This document shows, one piece after another, positions 1 through 6,383 of a DNA stretch of 6,580 nt (position 1 is the first letter of the stretch; each line of letters starts with the position of its first letter). The position numbers and the translations under genes are program-made. The notes under the pieces were generated by a model, which was given only the letters and a program-made list of their open reading frames with translations, searched no databases and was not told where the DNA came from. Source of the DNA: Campylobacteraceae bacterium (GTDB taxonomy: Bacteria > Campylobacterota > Campylobacteria > Campylobacterales > Sulfurovaceae); the NCBI GenBank assembly GCA_027026055.1, contig JALVPA010000048.1:1-6580 (forward strand). The letters run 5' to 3'.

Positions 1-460
1 GACCGTTTTCTTCGACATAGACGCCTATCGTACGAAAATTCTCTTTTTTCTCTTTCGTTTGCAGTAGCGTATCGACATATCGAGGTGTCAGCCAAGCGCG
101 TGTATGGTAAGCGCGTATCGCTTCGGTGAGTGGTAGTATCTCTTCGGTGAGCCGAAGTCGTATCTTGTCGTTGCGAAGCAGTTTTTTTACTTTTTTGGAG
201 ATATGCAGATTTTCGAAATGCAAAACGGCGTAGCTAAATTGAATTTCGGGCAGCAATACCTCCTTGTCTCCGAAAGTATCGCTAACGGCGACAAACCCCG
301 CTTTGGCCTGTGCGATATAAAACTCTGCAGAGAAATCTTCACTGTAGTAATAATTGTGCCGCGTATCGGAGTAAACGTATTTTTGCAAATAGTCTCGATC
401 GAGAAGTTGTTCGTAAGCGATAGGGGAGATTCCATAAACGACATAACTCACTTTTAACAT
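1..460 (-). CDS. Aat-like aminoacyl-tRNA-protein transferase, N-terminal part (runs off left edge)
   Basis: The frame is open from ATG at 460-458 to the window edge (153 codons), so the C-terminus is missing. It resembles leucyl/phenylalanyl-tRNA-protein transferase, the cytoplasmic enzyme that adds Leu or Phe to N-terminal Lys/Arg of proteins and marks them for ClpS/ClpAP degradation. Remembered against E. coli Aat, residues 41-60 (EDFSAEFYIAQAKAGFVAVS) follow the GDLSP...YQRGIFPWF stretch, residues 80-95 (LHFENLHISKKVKKLL) match its LHISRSMKR segment, and the region around W123 followed by FRTIGVYVEENG at 142-153 matches TWIT...HSIEVW. The classical GGDLS, FPWF and WWSP signatures are degenerate, so substrate range may differ. 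The ATG has AGGAG directly against it (465-461). GTG at 451-449, nine bases after that AGGAG, may be the true start. TAG at 469-467 closes the frame upstream. Family assignment is by remembered alignment only. Confidence 0.68.
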   Translation of the reverse strand, partial: MLKVSYVVYGISPIAYEQLLDRDYLQKYVYSDTRHNYYYSEDFSAEFYIAQAKAGFVAVSDTFGDKEVLLPEIQFSYAVLHFENLHISKKVKKLLRNDKIRLRLTEEILPLTEAIRAYHTRAWLTPRYVDTLLQTKEKKENFRTIGVYVEENG

Positions 461-464
461 CTCC

Positions 465-473
465 TGCTACAAT
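465..473 (+). promoter_or_regulatory. Extended -10 promoter for the rlmH operon
   Basis: TGCTACAAT is a TG-N-TACAAT extended -10. It would start transcription near 480 and leave a leader of about 27 bases before the rlmH ATG at 507. No clear -35 is visible, which is usual for sigma-70 promoters in Campylobacterota. Its upstream part lies inside the start of the divergent Aat-like gene. Prediction from sequence only. Confidence 0.5.
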
Positions 474-485
474 GTCGCATCGAGT

Positions 486-491
486 ATTTTA
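486..491 (-). promoter_or_regulatory. Possible -10 box for the divergent Aat-like gene
   Basis: On the minus strand this reads TAAAAT (within GATAAAATACT). It would start transcription near 479, about 20 bases before the ATG at 460. The T-rich TTTTCA near its -35 position overlaps the first codons of rlmH. Weaker than the plus-strand box because AT-rich hexamers are common. Confidence 0.35.
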
Positions 492-506
492 TCTTTGGCG
501 GCGTCT

Positions 507-968
507 ATGAAAATCACCGTTTATCTCATCGACAAAAAAACGAAAGACACCCTTTATGCGCCTCTTACGGCGCATTATATCAAAATCGCACGTAGTTTTG
601 CACAAGTGGAAGTAAAAGAGATCTTCGACAAACGCATACACAAAGCGCAAGAGCATTCGTCCGAGTCGGCGCAAGAGAGCTATACCGACGCTTTTTTGCC
701 CTATTTGGGAACGGGATACGATATCGCATTACATCCGGAAGGCAAAGAGGTCGATTCGTTTCGATTTGCCGAAATGCTTAAGGATAAGATGCGTATAAAC
801 TTCTATATCGGCGGCGCATACGGCTTTAACGAGGATTTTTTGACTAAATGTAATCGTACCGTATCATTTGGTAAAATAACGTTTTCGCATAAATTGATAA
901 AACTTGTCCTTCTGGAGCAGATTTACAGAGGATTGAGTATCAATGCCAATCACCCATACCACAAATAG
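507..968 (+). CDS. rlmH: 23S rRNA (pseudouridine-1915-N3)-methyltransferase RlmH
   Basis: A SPOUT-class (trefoil knot) methyltransferase of 153 residues; the E. coli enzyme has 155. RlmH uses S-adenosylmethionine to methylate pseudouridine 1915 in helix 69 of 23S rRNA, acting late on assembled 70S ribosomes as a homodimer. Visible signatures are the SAM-pocket glycine motif IGGAYGF (101-107) and the diagnostic C-terminus EQIYRG..I..NHPYHK (137-153). The ATG at 507 is preferred over an in-frame TTG at 495 because MKITVYLIDKK is the usual family start and nothing resembling a ribosome binding site precedes the TTG. The Shine-Dalgarno sequence before the ATG is also poor. It is the first gene of a tight operon, with dksA 8 bp downstream. 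Confidence 0.95.
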   Translation: MKITVYLIDKKTKDTLYAPLTAHYIKIARSFAQVEVKEIFDKRIHKAQEHSSESAQESYTDAFLPYLGTGYDIALHPEGKEVDSFRFAEMLKDKMRINFYIGGAYGFNEDFLTKCNRTVSFGKITFSHKLIKLVLLEQIYRGLSINANHPYHK

Positions 969-976
969 GATAGGAA

Positions 977-1336
977 ATGTTGACACATGAGGAAATGAAA
1001 TCTTTCGAAAAAAAGCTTTTGGCGCGTAAAACGCAGATTTTGAAAAATCTCAACGATACGGCATTCGAGCTAAACGGCATGCGAGAGTTGGAACTTAACG
1101 ACGACGGCGATTATGCCGCAGCTTCTGTAGAGACGACGGTCGACAGTGCGATTTTGGAGCAACAACGTAAAGAATTAGCCGAAATTGAACTTGCTTTGGA
1201 TAAAATAAAAAACGGCACATACGGTGTGTGCGAAATGTGCGAAGAACCGATAGGAAAAGCGCGTCTCGAAGTGAAAAACTTTGCACGGTTTTGTATCACC
1301 TGTAGAGAAATCAACGAAAAAGAGATGCAAAAATAG
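977..1336 (+). CDS. dksA: DksA/TraR-family RNA polymerase-binding regulator
   Basis: A DksA-type factor of 119 residues that binds the secondary channel of RNA polymerase and, usually with ppGpp, represses stable-RNA promoters and activates biosynthetic ones. Residues 3-75 form two predicted helices of a coiled coil whose tip carries a DxxDxA motif (D42, D45, A47), matching the D71/D74 tip acidic pair of E. coli DksA. A four-cysteine zinc finger follows: C85-x2-C88 and C106-x2-C109 with the EEPIGKARLEVKNFARFC linker. It is shorter at the N-terminus than E. coli DksA (151 residues) but matches my memory of Campylobacter DksA at about 120. The ATG has TAGGA just upstream and lies 8 bp after the rlmH stop. 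Co-transcription with rRNA and tRNA modification genes fits a growth-rate control role. Confidence 0.92.
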   Translation: MLTHEEMKSFEKKLLARKTQILKNLNDTAFELNGMRELELNDDGDYAAASVETTVDSAILEQQRKELAEIELALDKIKNGTYGVCEMCEEPIGKARLEVKNFARFCITCREINEKEMQK

Positions 1337-1370
1337 ATCGGTCTCAGTTTCCGAAAAAGGGAGGAAAAAG

Positions 1371-2411
1371 ATGGTACGTCTGCTTTTGTATATTTTTGCG
1401 GGTATTACGCTAACGGGTATCGTAGGGGTAGTGACGCATATGATCAATCCCAATAACTACCTGATAGAGGTAATGGGGTTGCATTTGAACTTTCCGATTG
1501 CGGTATGGATCATGCTGCCTATGGCGCTTTTGTTGCTTTTTAACGCGGTTCATATGAGTTTTTACGGAATAAAAGACTATATGAAGCGTCAAAAGTGGCA
1601 ACGTGACGCCGCTACGCTCGAGGATGCGCTCTATTGGGCTGTTTTGCACGAACCGAAAGAGCAAAAGTATCAGGTTGAAGATATCAAAAAGTCGGCGACG
1701 CTTCTAAGCAAATCGCACGTTGACGTGGTGGACGGTGTCGAAAGTCTCAGCGACAGATTGGCGCGTATCGTCAATATCGTCAATAAGATTAAAAACGGCG
1801 AATATGTCGATCTCAAAGAGCATAAGCTCGCCAAAGTATTGAAAGAAGGCAACCCCTATCTTATACAAAACAGGCTTAATCGTCTCGAAAACGAACCCGG
1901 ATTCGTTCAAGAGGTGATGCGTTCTTCCTCCAGATATTCTCCGCAGGTACGTGCGCAAGCGCTTGAAATTTTTGCAAAAAAAGCGACGTTTGCGGAAGCG
2001 AAAAAATACGCGAAAGTTTTCGATGTGAAAAATTTCTTCGTAATGTTGGAACGTTTGGATAAAGAAGAAGAGTTGGAACTTACCGCCGATATCTTGGACG
2101 AATTCGTCGCATCGCTCAAACTCAAATGTAGCGATTTCGTCAAAATTGCCAAAGTGACGAAACGCCATTTCAGACCGGACGAGAATCTTTCGATTTTCAG
2201 ACGTTACCAAAAAGAGAATCCCAAAGCGCAAAACGCTTATCTCTATTTGCTTTTTGAGTATGAAATGTTAGACGAGATTGCCCGTTATCTCGACGAACAA
2301 GAAGAAAACGAGTTTGTGAAGTTTAGAGCGCTTTACGAACTGAAGAAACTCAACAAAGGCTTCAAGCTCGAAGACCTTATCGATCCCGAATCTATCTGTC
2401 GTACCGTGTAA
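1371..2411 (+). CDS. Conserved two-helix membrane protein with helical cytoplasmic domain, function unknown
   Basis: A 346-residue protein I recognise only as the membrane protein found between dksA and dus in Campylobacterota (Cj0124c in C. jejuni, from memory). Two hydrophobic helices at about 3-23 and 41-62 flank a short loop, NPNNYLIEVMGLHLNFP (26-42). Basic residues follow (KDYMKRQKWQR, 68-78), so both ends should be cytoplasmic. Residues 80-346 are almost all predicted helix, rich in Lys and Glu, with short helix pairs that resemble TPR- or HEAT-type repeats but no motif I can name. The two-helix loop layout recalls LapA (DUF1049) of the lipopolysaccharide-control pair LapA/LapB; this is an analogy, not a demonstrated homology. 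The start at 1371 is chosen for GGGAGG six bases upstream. The same frame is open back to 1281 but that part overlaps dksA. dusB follows after 8 bp. Confidence 0.85.
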   Translation: MVRLLLYIFAGITLTGIVGVVTHMINPNNYLIEVMGLHLNFPIAVWIMLPMALLLLFNAVHMSFYGIKDYMKRQKWQRDAATLEDALYWAVLHEPKEQKYQVEDIKKSATLLSKSHVDVVDGVESLSDRLARIVNIVNKIKNGEYVDLKEHKLAKVLKEGNPYLIQNRLNRLENEPGFVQEVMRSSSRYSPQVRAQALEIFAKKATFAEAKKYAKVFDVKNFFVMLERLDKEEELELTADILDEFVASLKLKCSDFVKIAKVTKRHFRPDENLSIFRRYQKENPKAQNAYLYLLFEYEMLDEIARYLDEQEENEFVKFRALYELKKLNKGFKLEDLIDPESICRTV

Positions 2412-2419
2412 GAGGTGCG

Positions 2420-3370
2420 ATGCAAACGATAGATTTTTCCAAACCTCTTTACGCCTTGGCGCCGTTGGCGGGTTATACCGACTTGCCTTTTCGTTCCGTT
2501 GTCAAACGGTTCGGTGTCGATCTGACCGTCAGCGAAATGATTAGCTCCAACGCATTGGTGCACAATGCCAAAAAAACCGAAAGAATGTTGCAACGATCGG
2601 AAAGAGAAGAACCTTATAGCGTTCAAATAGCGGGTAGCAATCTCGACGTGGTGCGTCGAGCCGTCGAGATAATCAACGAACGCGAAGGCATCTCCTGTAT
2701 CGACCTCAATTGCGGATGTCCCGCTCCCAAGGTAGTAAACAATCTACAAGGTTCTTCGTTACTGACAGATTTGCCTCAAATGGGTAAGGTAGTCGAAACC
2801 ATCAAGCGCTATTCGAATAAACCTTACACTTCCGTCAAAATGCGTTTGGGGTTTAACGAAAAAAATCATATCGAAATCGCCAAAACGGCGGAAGCGGCCG
2901 GTGCGGACTTTATCGCGGTACACGGTCGCACGCGTGCCGGACGGTATAAAGCTCCCGTCGACTACGATGCGATACGCGAAGTGAAAGAAGCGGTTTCCAT
3001 CCCCGTCATTGCCAACGGTGATATCGATTCGCCGGAAAAAGCCGCACGGGTGCTTGAATATACCGGTGCGGACGGCATCATGATCGGACGTGCCGCCGTC
3101 GCCAAACCGTGGATCTTCGCGCAGATCAAAGAGGGGATGAAAAACCCTACGCCCGATCTTATCAAACGCGTCGTACTCGAACATTTCGATCAGATGTTGC
3201 ATTATTACGGAGAATACGGTGCGATAATATTTCGAAAAAATCTACACGGATACTCGAAAGCGGGTTATAGCAATGCCACGGCTTTTAGAGATGTCGTCAA
3301 TCGTATTACCGACCCTGTAAAAATGCGTGAAGAGATAGAAAAGTTTTTTTCTCAACCGCTCCGAACGTAA
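2420..3370 (+). CDS. dusB: tRNA-dihydrouridine synthase, DusB type
   Basis: A flavoprotein of 316 residues (E. coli DusB has 321) that uses NADPH and FMN to reduce specific uridines of tRNA to dihydrouridine. The TIM barrel (about 1-240) shows APLAGYTDLPFR (14-25), LTVSEMISSN (35-44), VQIAGS (68-73), the catalytic cysteine C100 in NCGCPAPKV (97-105), the FMN-contacting lysine K140 in VKMRLG, HGRTR (168-172), PVIANGD (195-201) and the phosphate-binding MIGRAA (221-226). A helical tRNA-binding domain follows (240-316). The SEM.SSN, VQIAGS and IGRAA.G/KPWIF stretches point to DusB rather than DusA or DusC. The motif reads N-C-G-C-P where many family members have N-M-G-C-P, giving a second cysteine two residues from the catalytic one. 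AGAGG precedes the ATG. It is the last gene of the operon. Confidence 0.94.
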   Translation: MQTIDFSKPLYALAPLAGYTDLPFRSVVKRFGVDLTVSEMISSNALVHNAKKTERMLQRSEREEPYSVQIAGSNLDVVRRAVEIINEREGISCIDLNCGCPAPKVVNNLQGSSLLTDLPQMGKVVETIKRYSNKPYTSVKMRLGFNEKNHIEIAKTAEAAGADFIAVHGRTRAGRYKAPVDYDAIREVKEAVSIPVIANGDIDSPEKAARVLEYTGADGIMIGRAAVAKPWIFAQIKEGMKNPTPDLIKRVVLEHFDQMLHYYGEYGAIIFRKNLHGYSKAGYSNATAFRDVVNRITDPVKMREEIEKFFSQPLRT

Positions 3371-3377
3371 CAAATAT

Positions 3378-3393
3378 AAAAAAGAGATTTTTT
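3378..3393 (+). terminator. Weak A/T hairpin after dusB
   Basis: AAAAAA-GAGA-TTTTTT can fold into a six-pair A/U stem with a GAGA tetraloop ending in a U run, eight bases after the dusB stop. With no G/C pairs it is too weak for a standard intrinsic terminator. It may only attenuate read-through into the kinase, or be incidental. Confidence 0.2.
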
Positions 3394-3395
3394 CT

Positions 3396-3401
3396 TACAA
3401 T
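3396..3401 (+). promoter_or_regulatory. Possible -10 box for the histidine kinase gene
   Basis: TACAAT preceded by a T-rich tract (TTTTTTCT) in the 84-bp gap after dusB. Transcription would start near 3408 and leave a leader of about 47 bases. The T-rich upstream region fits Campylobacterota promoters, but the gap is AT-rich, so the match is only suggestive. Confidence 0.33.
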
Positions 3402-3454
3402 TTTAATCTGTTTTATTGGACAATTTAAGGTAAAAGTTGATTTAACGGAATGCA

Positions 3455-5593
3455 ATGAAGATAAGATACTTGAATACACTAACGGTTCCCATAGCCGTAC
3501 TGACGCTTCTTTTTACTATTTTTTCATTTCTCGTGTTGCAAGAGAGATATGAAAAGATAAGCGCTTTGAACAAATTAAGCAATGGTGTTTCGTTTGTAAG
3601 TACAGTGACGGAATTGATGCATGCGTTACAGGTTGAACGAGGCGAATCGGTGGGCTATTTGGCTACGGAGGGAGAAAAGTTTTCAAAAGAATTGTATCAA
3701 ACCAGAAACAATGCCGATCGATTGATTCGCTTACTTTTTGAAACATACGAAAACACAAAGAGTTTACATTTTGAAAGTTATCGCTATCGATACGAAATCT
3801 TGCGTCGACGGCTCGGTATGCTTGAAAAAATTCGCAAAAAAGTAGATGAGTTGGCTATTTCACGAGACAAAGTATTACGTTACTACTCTTTGATAAACGA
3901 GAAAATATTGGATATTTTTGCGGAGACGATAGAACTTTCAAAAGAGCCGAATATCACAAAAGAGCTTTTGGCATTGAGCAGTTTGTTGGAGATGAAAGAG
4001 ATAGCGGGGTTGGAGCGAGCGATAGGAACGGAGATACTCGGATGCCAAGAGAGAGAGGAAAACACTTGCGATAAAGAGCGTGAAACGCTCACGCAGTTTA
4101 TTGTTTTGCACGCGAAAGAGGATATTTTCGAAAAATATTTCAAACGTTTTGCAAACGGTGACTTTCAAAGATATTTTACGGAGCGTCTCGAAAACGCACC
4201 CGATAACAGCTTGCGAAGATACGAAAAGTTTGTCGACAGTTTGACGTATTCGAAGAGATTTCTATCTCGTATCGATGCGAAGACGTGGTTTAAAGTTGCC
4301 TCGATTCGAATAGAGAGACTAAAAGCGACGGAGGATTATATTGTATCGACTATAACGCAAGATATACGAAAAACGTTACAAAAAAATATTTATATTTTTA
4401 TAGGATATTTGTTTTTCAATCTGATATCGTTGGTGTTATTTATCTATATGGTGATGCGTATCGAACAGATATTAAAGAGGGAAAAAGAGTTGACGAAACT
4501 GGTGGATGAGAATGTCATCGTTTCCGTTACGGATAAGAAAGGCATTATTACGGATGTGAGTCGTGCTTTCGAAAAGATATCCGGGTATACAAGAGAGGAG
4601 CTGATAGGTAAACCACACAATGTGATTCGCCATCCGGACATGCCGAAAGAGTTTTTTTGTAGAATGTGGGAAGAGATAAAAAGCGATAAAAGATGGGAAG
4701 GAGAGATAAAAAACAGACGCAAAGACGGAAGTTGTTATTGGGTCTCGGCCGTTATCTCGCCCATATATGACAAATACGGGCGAAAAATAGGATATTCCGC
4801 CGTCAGACAAGATATCAGCGACAAAAAGCGTTATGAAAAATTGAGCGAAACCCTGGAGAAAAAAGTCAAAGAGGAGTTGGAAAGAAACAAAGAACAACAG
4901 GCGATGATGCTACATCAGTCGCGTCTGGCGCAGATGGGCGAGATGATCAGTATGATAGCGCACCAATGGCGACAACCCCTTTCGGTCATTTCCTCCGTGT
5001 GCGCTATTATGGAAGCGAAATCGAAAAGAGGAGCGCTTACGGAAGAAGAAGTCGACAATTATCTCGGACGTATTCGGATGCAGACCAGATATCTAAGCGA
5101 CACGATAGAGGATTTTCGCAATTTTTTCAAACCGGATAAAGCCAAAACGCAAACCACTTATGAGGAGATAGTGGCGGAAGCGCTTCGTATCGTCGAAACC
5201 TCGTTGCATAGCCGCGGTATTACGATCGAAAGAGAATTTAAAAACCAATGTGTGCTTTTTACATATGCCAACGAAATCAAACAAGTGCTTTTAAATCTCA
5301 TCAAAAACGCTGAAGACGCATTAATGGAAAACGGTGTCGATTATCCGTATATTTCGATAATGGTCGACGGCTATACGTTGGTTGTGAAAGACAATGCGGG
5401 AGGGATTCCGGAAGAGTATATCGATCGTATTTTCGAACCCTACTTTTCTACAAAATCTTCCAAAGACGGTACGGGATTGGGGCTATATATGTCAAAAACT
5501 ATCGTCGAAGAGCACTGCGGCGGTCGATTGGAAGTTCGCAACGACGAAAAAGGCGCCGTGTTTACTATCGTTTTACCACAAAACGATACGTAA
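3455..5593 (+). CDS. Membrane sensor histidine kinase: NIT sensor, Aer-like PAS, HisKA/HATPase
   Basis: A 712-residue orphan kinase. TM1 lies at about 10-29 and TM2 at 311-335, enclosing a periplasmic domain of about 280 residues. That domain carries both halves of the NIT (nitrate/nitrite-sensing) signature: LMHALQVERGESVGYLA (54-70) and LLEMKEIAGLERAIGTEIL (177-195). A cytoplasmic PAS follows at about 347-455, of the Aer type, with KPHNVIRHPDMP (386-397), W414, KNRRKDGSCYWVSA (419-432) and R451. After a coiled coil (455-485), the HisKA H-box SMIAHQWRQPLS has the phosphoacceptor H503. The ATPase shows the N box NLIKNAEDAL (614-623, N618), DNAGG (646-650), FEPYFSTK (660-667) and GTGLGL (672-677). 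All catalytic motifs are present, so it should autophosphorylate. No receiver domain or response regulator lies in this window. The ligand is inferred from the domain family only. The ribosome site before the ATG is weak (GGAA). Confidence 0.93.
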   Translation: MKIRYLNTLTVPIAVLTLLFTIFSFLVLQERYEKISALNKLSNGVSFVSTVTELMHALQVERGESVGYLATEGEKFSKELYQTRNNADRLIRLLFETYENTKSLHFESYRYRYEILRRRLGMLEKIRKKVDELAISRDKVLRYYSLINEKILDIFAETIELSKEPNITKELLALSSLLEMKEIAGLERAIGTEILGCQEREENTCDKERETLTQFIVLHAKEDIFEKYFKRFANGDFQRYFTERLENAPDNSLRRYEKFVDSLTYSKRFLSRIDAKTWFKVASIRIERLKATEDYIVSTITQDIRKTLQKNIYIFIGYLFFNLISLVLFIYMVMRIEQILKREKELTKLVDENVIVSVTDKKGIITDVSRAFEKISGYTREELIGKPHNVIRHPDMPKEFFCRMWEEIKSDKRWEGEIKNRRKDGSCYWVSAVISPIYDKYGRKIGYSAVRQDISDKKRYEKLSETLEKKVKEELERNKEQQAMMLHQSRLAQMGEMISMIAHQWRQPLSVISSVCAIMEAKSKRGALTEEEVDNYLGRIRMQTRYLSDTIEDFRNFFKPDKAKTQTTYEEIVAEALRIVETSLHSRGITIEREFKNQCVLFTYANEIKQVLLNLIKNAEDALMENGVDYPYISIMVDGYTLVVKDNAGGIPEEYIDRIFEPYFSTKSSKDGTGLGLYMSKTIVEEHCGGRLEVRNDEKGAVFTIVLPQNDT

Positions 5594-5607
5594 AGTATCC
5601 TAAAACG

Positions 5608-5616
5608 TGGTATAAT
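5608..5616 (+). promoter_or_regulatory. Extended -10 promoter for the TauE/SafE permease gene
   Basis: TGGTATAAT is a perfect TG-N-TATAAT extended -10, 15 bases after the kinase stop. Transcription would start near 5623, leaving a leader of about 20 bases that contains the ribosome binding site AGAGGAG (5629-5635), seven bases before ATG 5643. No convincing -35 is visible. This is the best promoter in the window and implies the permease can be expressed independently of the kinase. Confidence 0.65.
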
Positions 5617-5642
5617 GCGCTCCGAATTAGAGGAGTGTATTT

Positions 5643-6380
5643 ATGTTCGTCGAATTGGTTATGACCGGAATTTTTATCGGCGCAATGTCGGGTTTTTTCG
5701 GTATCGGAGGCGGGATGATTCTCGTACCGATACTTTTGGCGATCGGCTTTGAGATAAAAGATGCGATCGGCATTTCGATCATTCAGATGGTATTTAGTTC
5801 GGTTTTCGGCTCTTTTTTGAACTGGAAAAAGGGTTCGTTGATCGTAGGCGAAGGGATTTTTGTCGGTATCGGCGGATTTTTGGGCGGATACATTGCGGGA
5901 TATATCACACCGTATGTAAGCGATAGCTTGTTGCAGGCGCTCTTTTTGGGATTGTTGATATTTGCGTTGTTGCGGCTTTTGTTTTCGAAGCATCACGAAG
6001 ACGATTCGCAAACCAAAACGATGAACAAAGCCATATTGTTTTTGTTGGGAGCCGTCATCGGTGTCTTTTCGATCACGCTCGGTGTCGGCGGTTCGATTAT
6101 TTTGACGCCCGTCTTGGTGGGGATATTGCACTATCCTATCAAAAAAGCGGTAAGTGCCGGACTCTTCTTTGTCGTCTTCTCTTCTGTGGCGGGCTTTATC
6201 AGTCGTATGATGCACGGCGGTATCGATTTCGGCAACGGTATGATTGTCGCCGTCGCGTCGCTTCTCGGCGTTTTTATAGGCATTTGGCTCAAAGATCACG
6301 TCAGTCATAAAAATCATAAAACGGCTTTGATCGTACTTTATCTCGTGGCATTGGCGATACTTGTGAAGAAAATGATCTAA
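5643..6380 (+). CDS. TauE/SafE-family sulfite/sulfonate-type anion permease
   Basis: An integral inner-membrane protein of 245 residues, typical for the TauE/SafE (formerly DUF81) family, whose studied members export sulfite, sulfoacetate or other small organic anions. It has about eight hydrophobic helices in two inverted halves. Each half carries the family's glycine-rich repeat: GFFGIGGGMILVPIL (17-31) and ITLGVGGSIILTPVL (144-158). A charged hydrophilic loop (115-128, KHHEDDSQTKT) separates the halves. The ATG follows a strong AGAGGAG with seven-base spacing. The substrate cannot be told from sequence. Sulfite export would suit a sulfur-oxidising campylobacterium, but that is inference from the presumed host. 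It follows the kinase by 49 bp and has its own promoter. A long open frame on the opposite strand is a shadow of this gene. Confidence 0.92.
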   Translation: MFVELVMTGIFIGAMSGFFGIGGGMILVPILLAIGFEIKDAIGISIIQMVFSSVFGSFLNWKKGSLIVGEGIFVGIGGFLGGYIAGYITPYVSDSLLQALFLGLLIFALLRLLFSKHHEDDSQTKTMNKAILFLLGAVIGVFSITLGVGGSIILTPVLVGILHYPIKKAVSAGLFFVVFSSVAGFISRMMHGGIDFGNGMIVAVASLLGVFIGIWLKDHVSHKNHKTALIVLYLVALAILVKKMI

Positions 6381-6383
6381 AAA

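Noticed and set aside
121..156. 10-bp direct repeat (CTTCGGTGAG) and TTCGG-TGAG-CCGAA hairpin
   Set aside because: Both lie inside the Aat-like coding region and encode the two Leu-Thr-Glu segments of LTEEILPLTEA. Probably incidental.
187..444. Minus-strand 85-codon frame starting at 444
   Set aside because: It is out of frame with the Aat-like gene on the same strand, has Ser/Ile/Cys-rich shadow composition and no family resemblance.
203..457. Plus-strand 84-codon frame
   Set aside because: It lies opposite the Aat-like gene, whose frame has family-like sequence, a ribosome site and a plausible promoter. The plus-strand protein resembles nothing known.
1281..1370. Upstream extension of the membrane protein
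   Set aside because: It overlaps the end of dksA, has a polar basic leader and lacks a ribosome site, whereas ATG 1371 has GGGAGG.
1704..2231. Minus-strand 175-codon frame opposite the membrane protein
   Set aside because: Phe/Arg/Ile-rich antisense of a Lys/Glu-rich helical protein, with no motif or conserved context.
5565..6317. Minus-strand 250-codon frame opposite the permease
   Set aside because: Composition is Asp/Arg/Lys/His-rich, as expected for the antisense of hydrophobic helices. The plus strand has clear TauE/SafE motifs, a promoter and a ribosome site.
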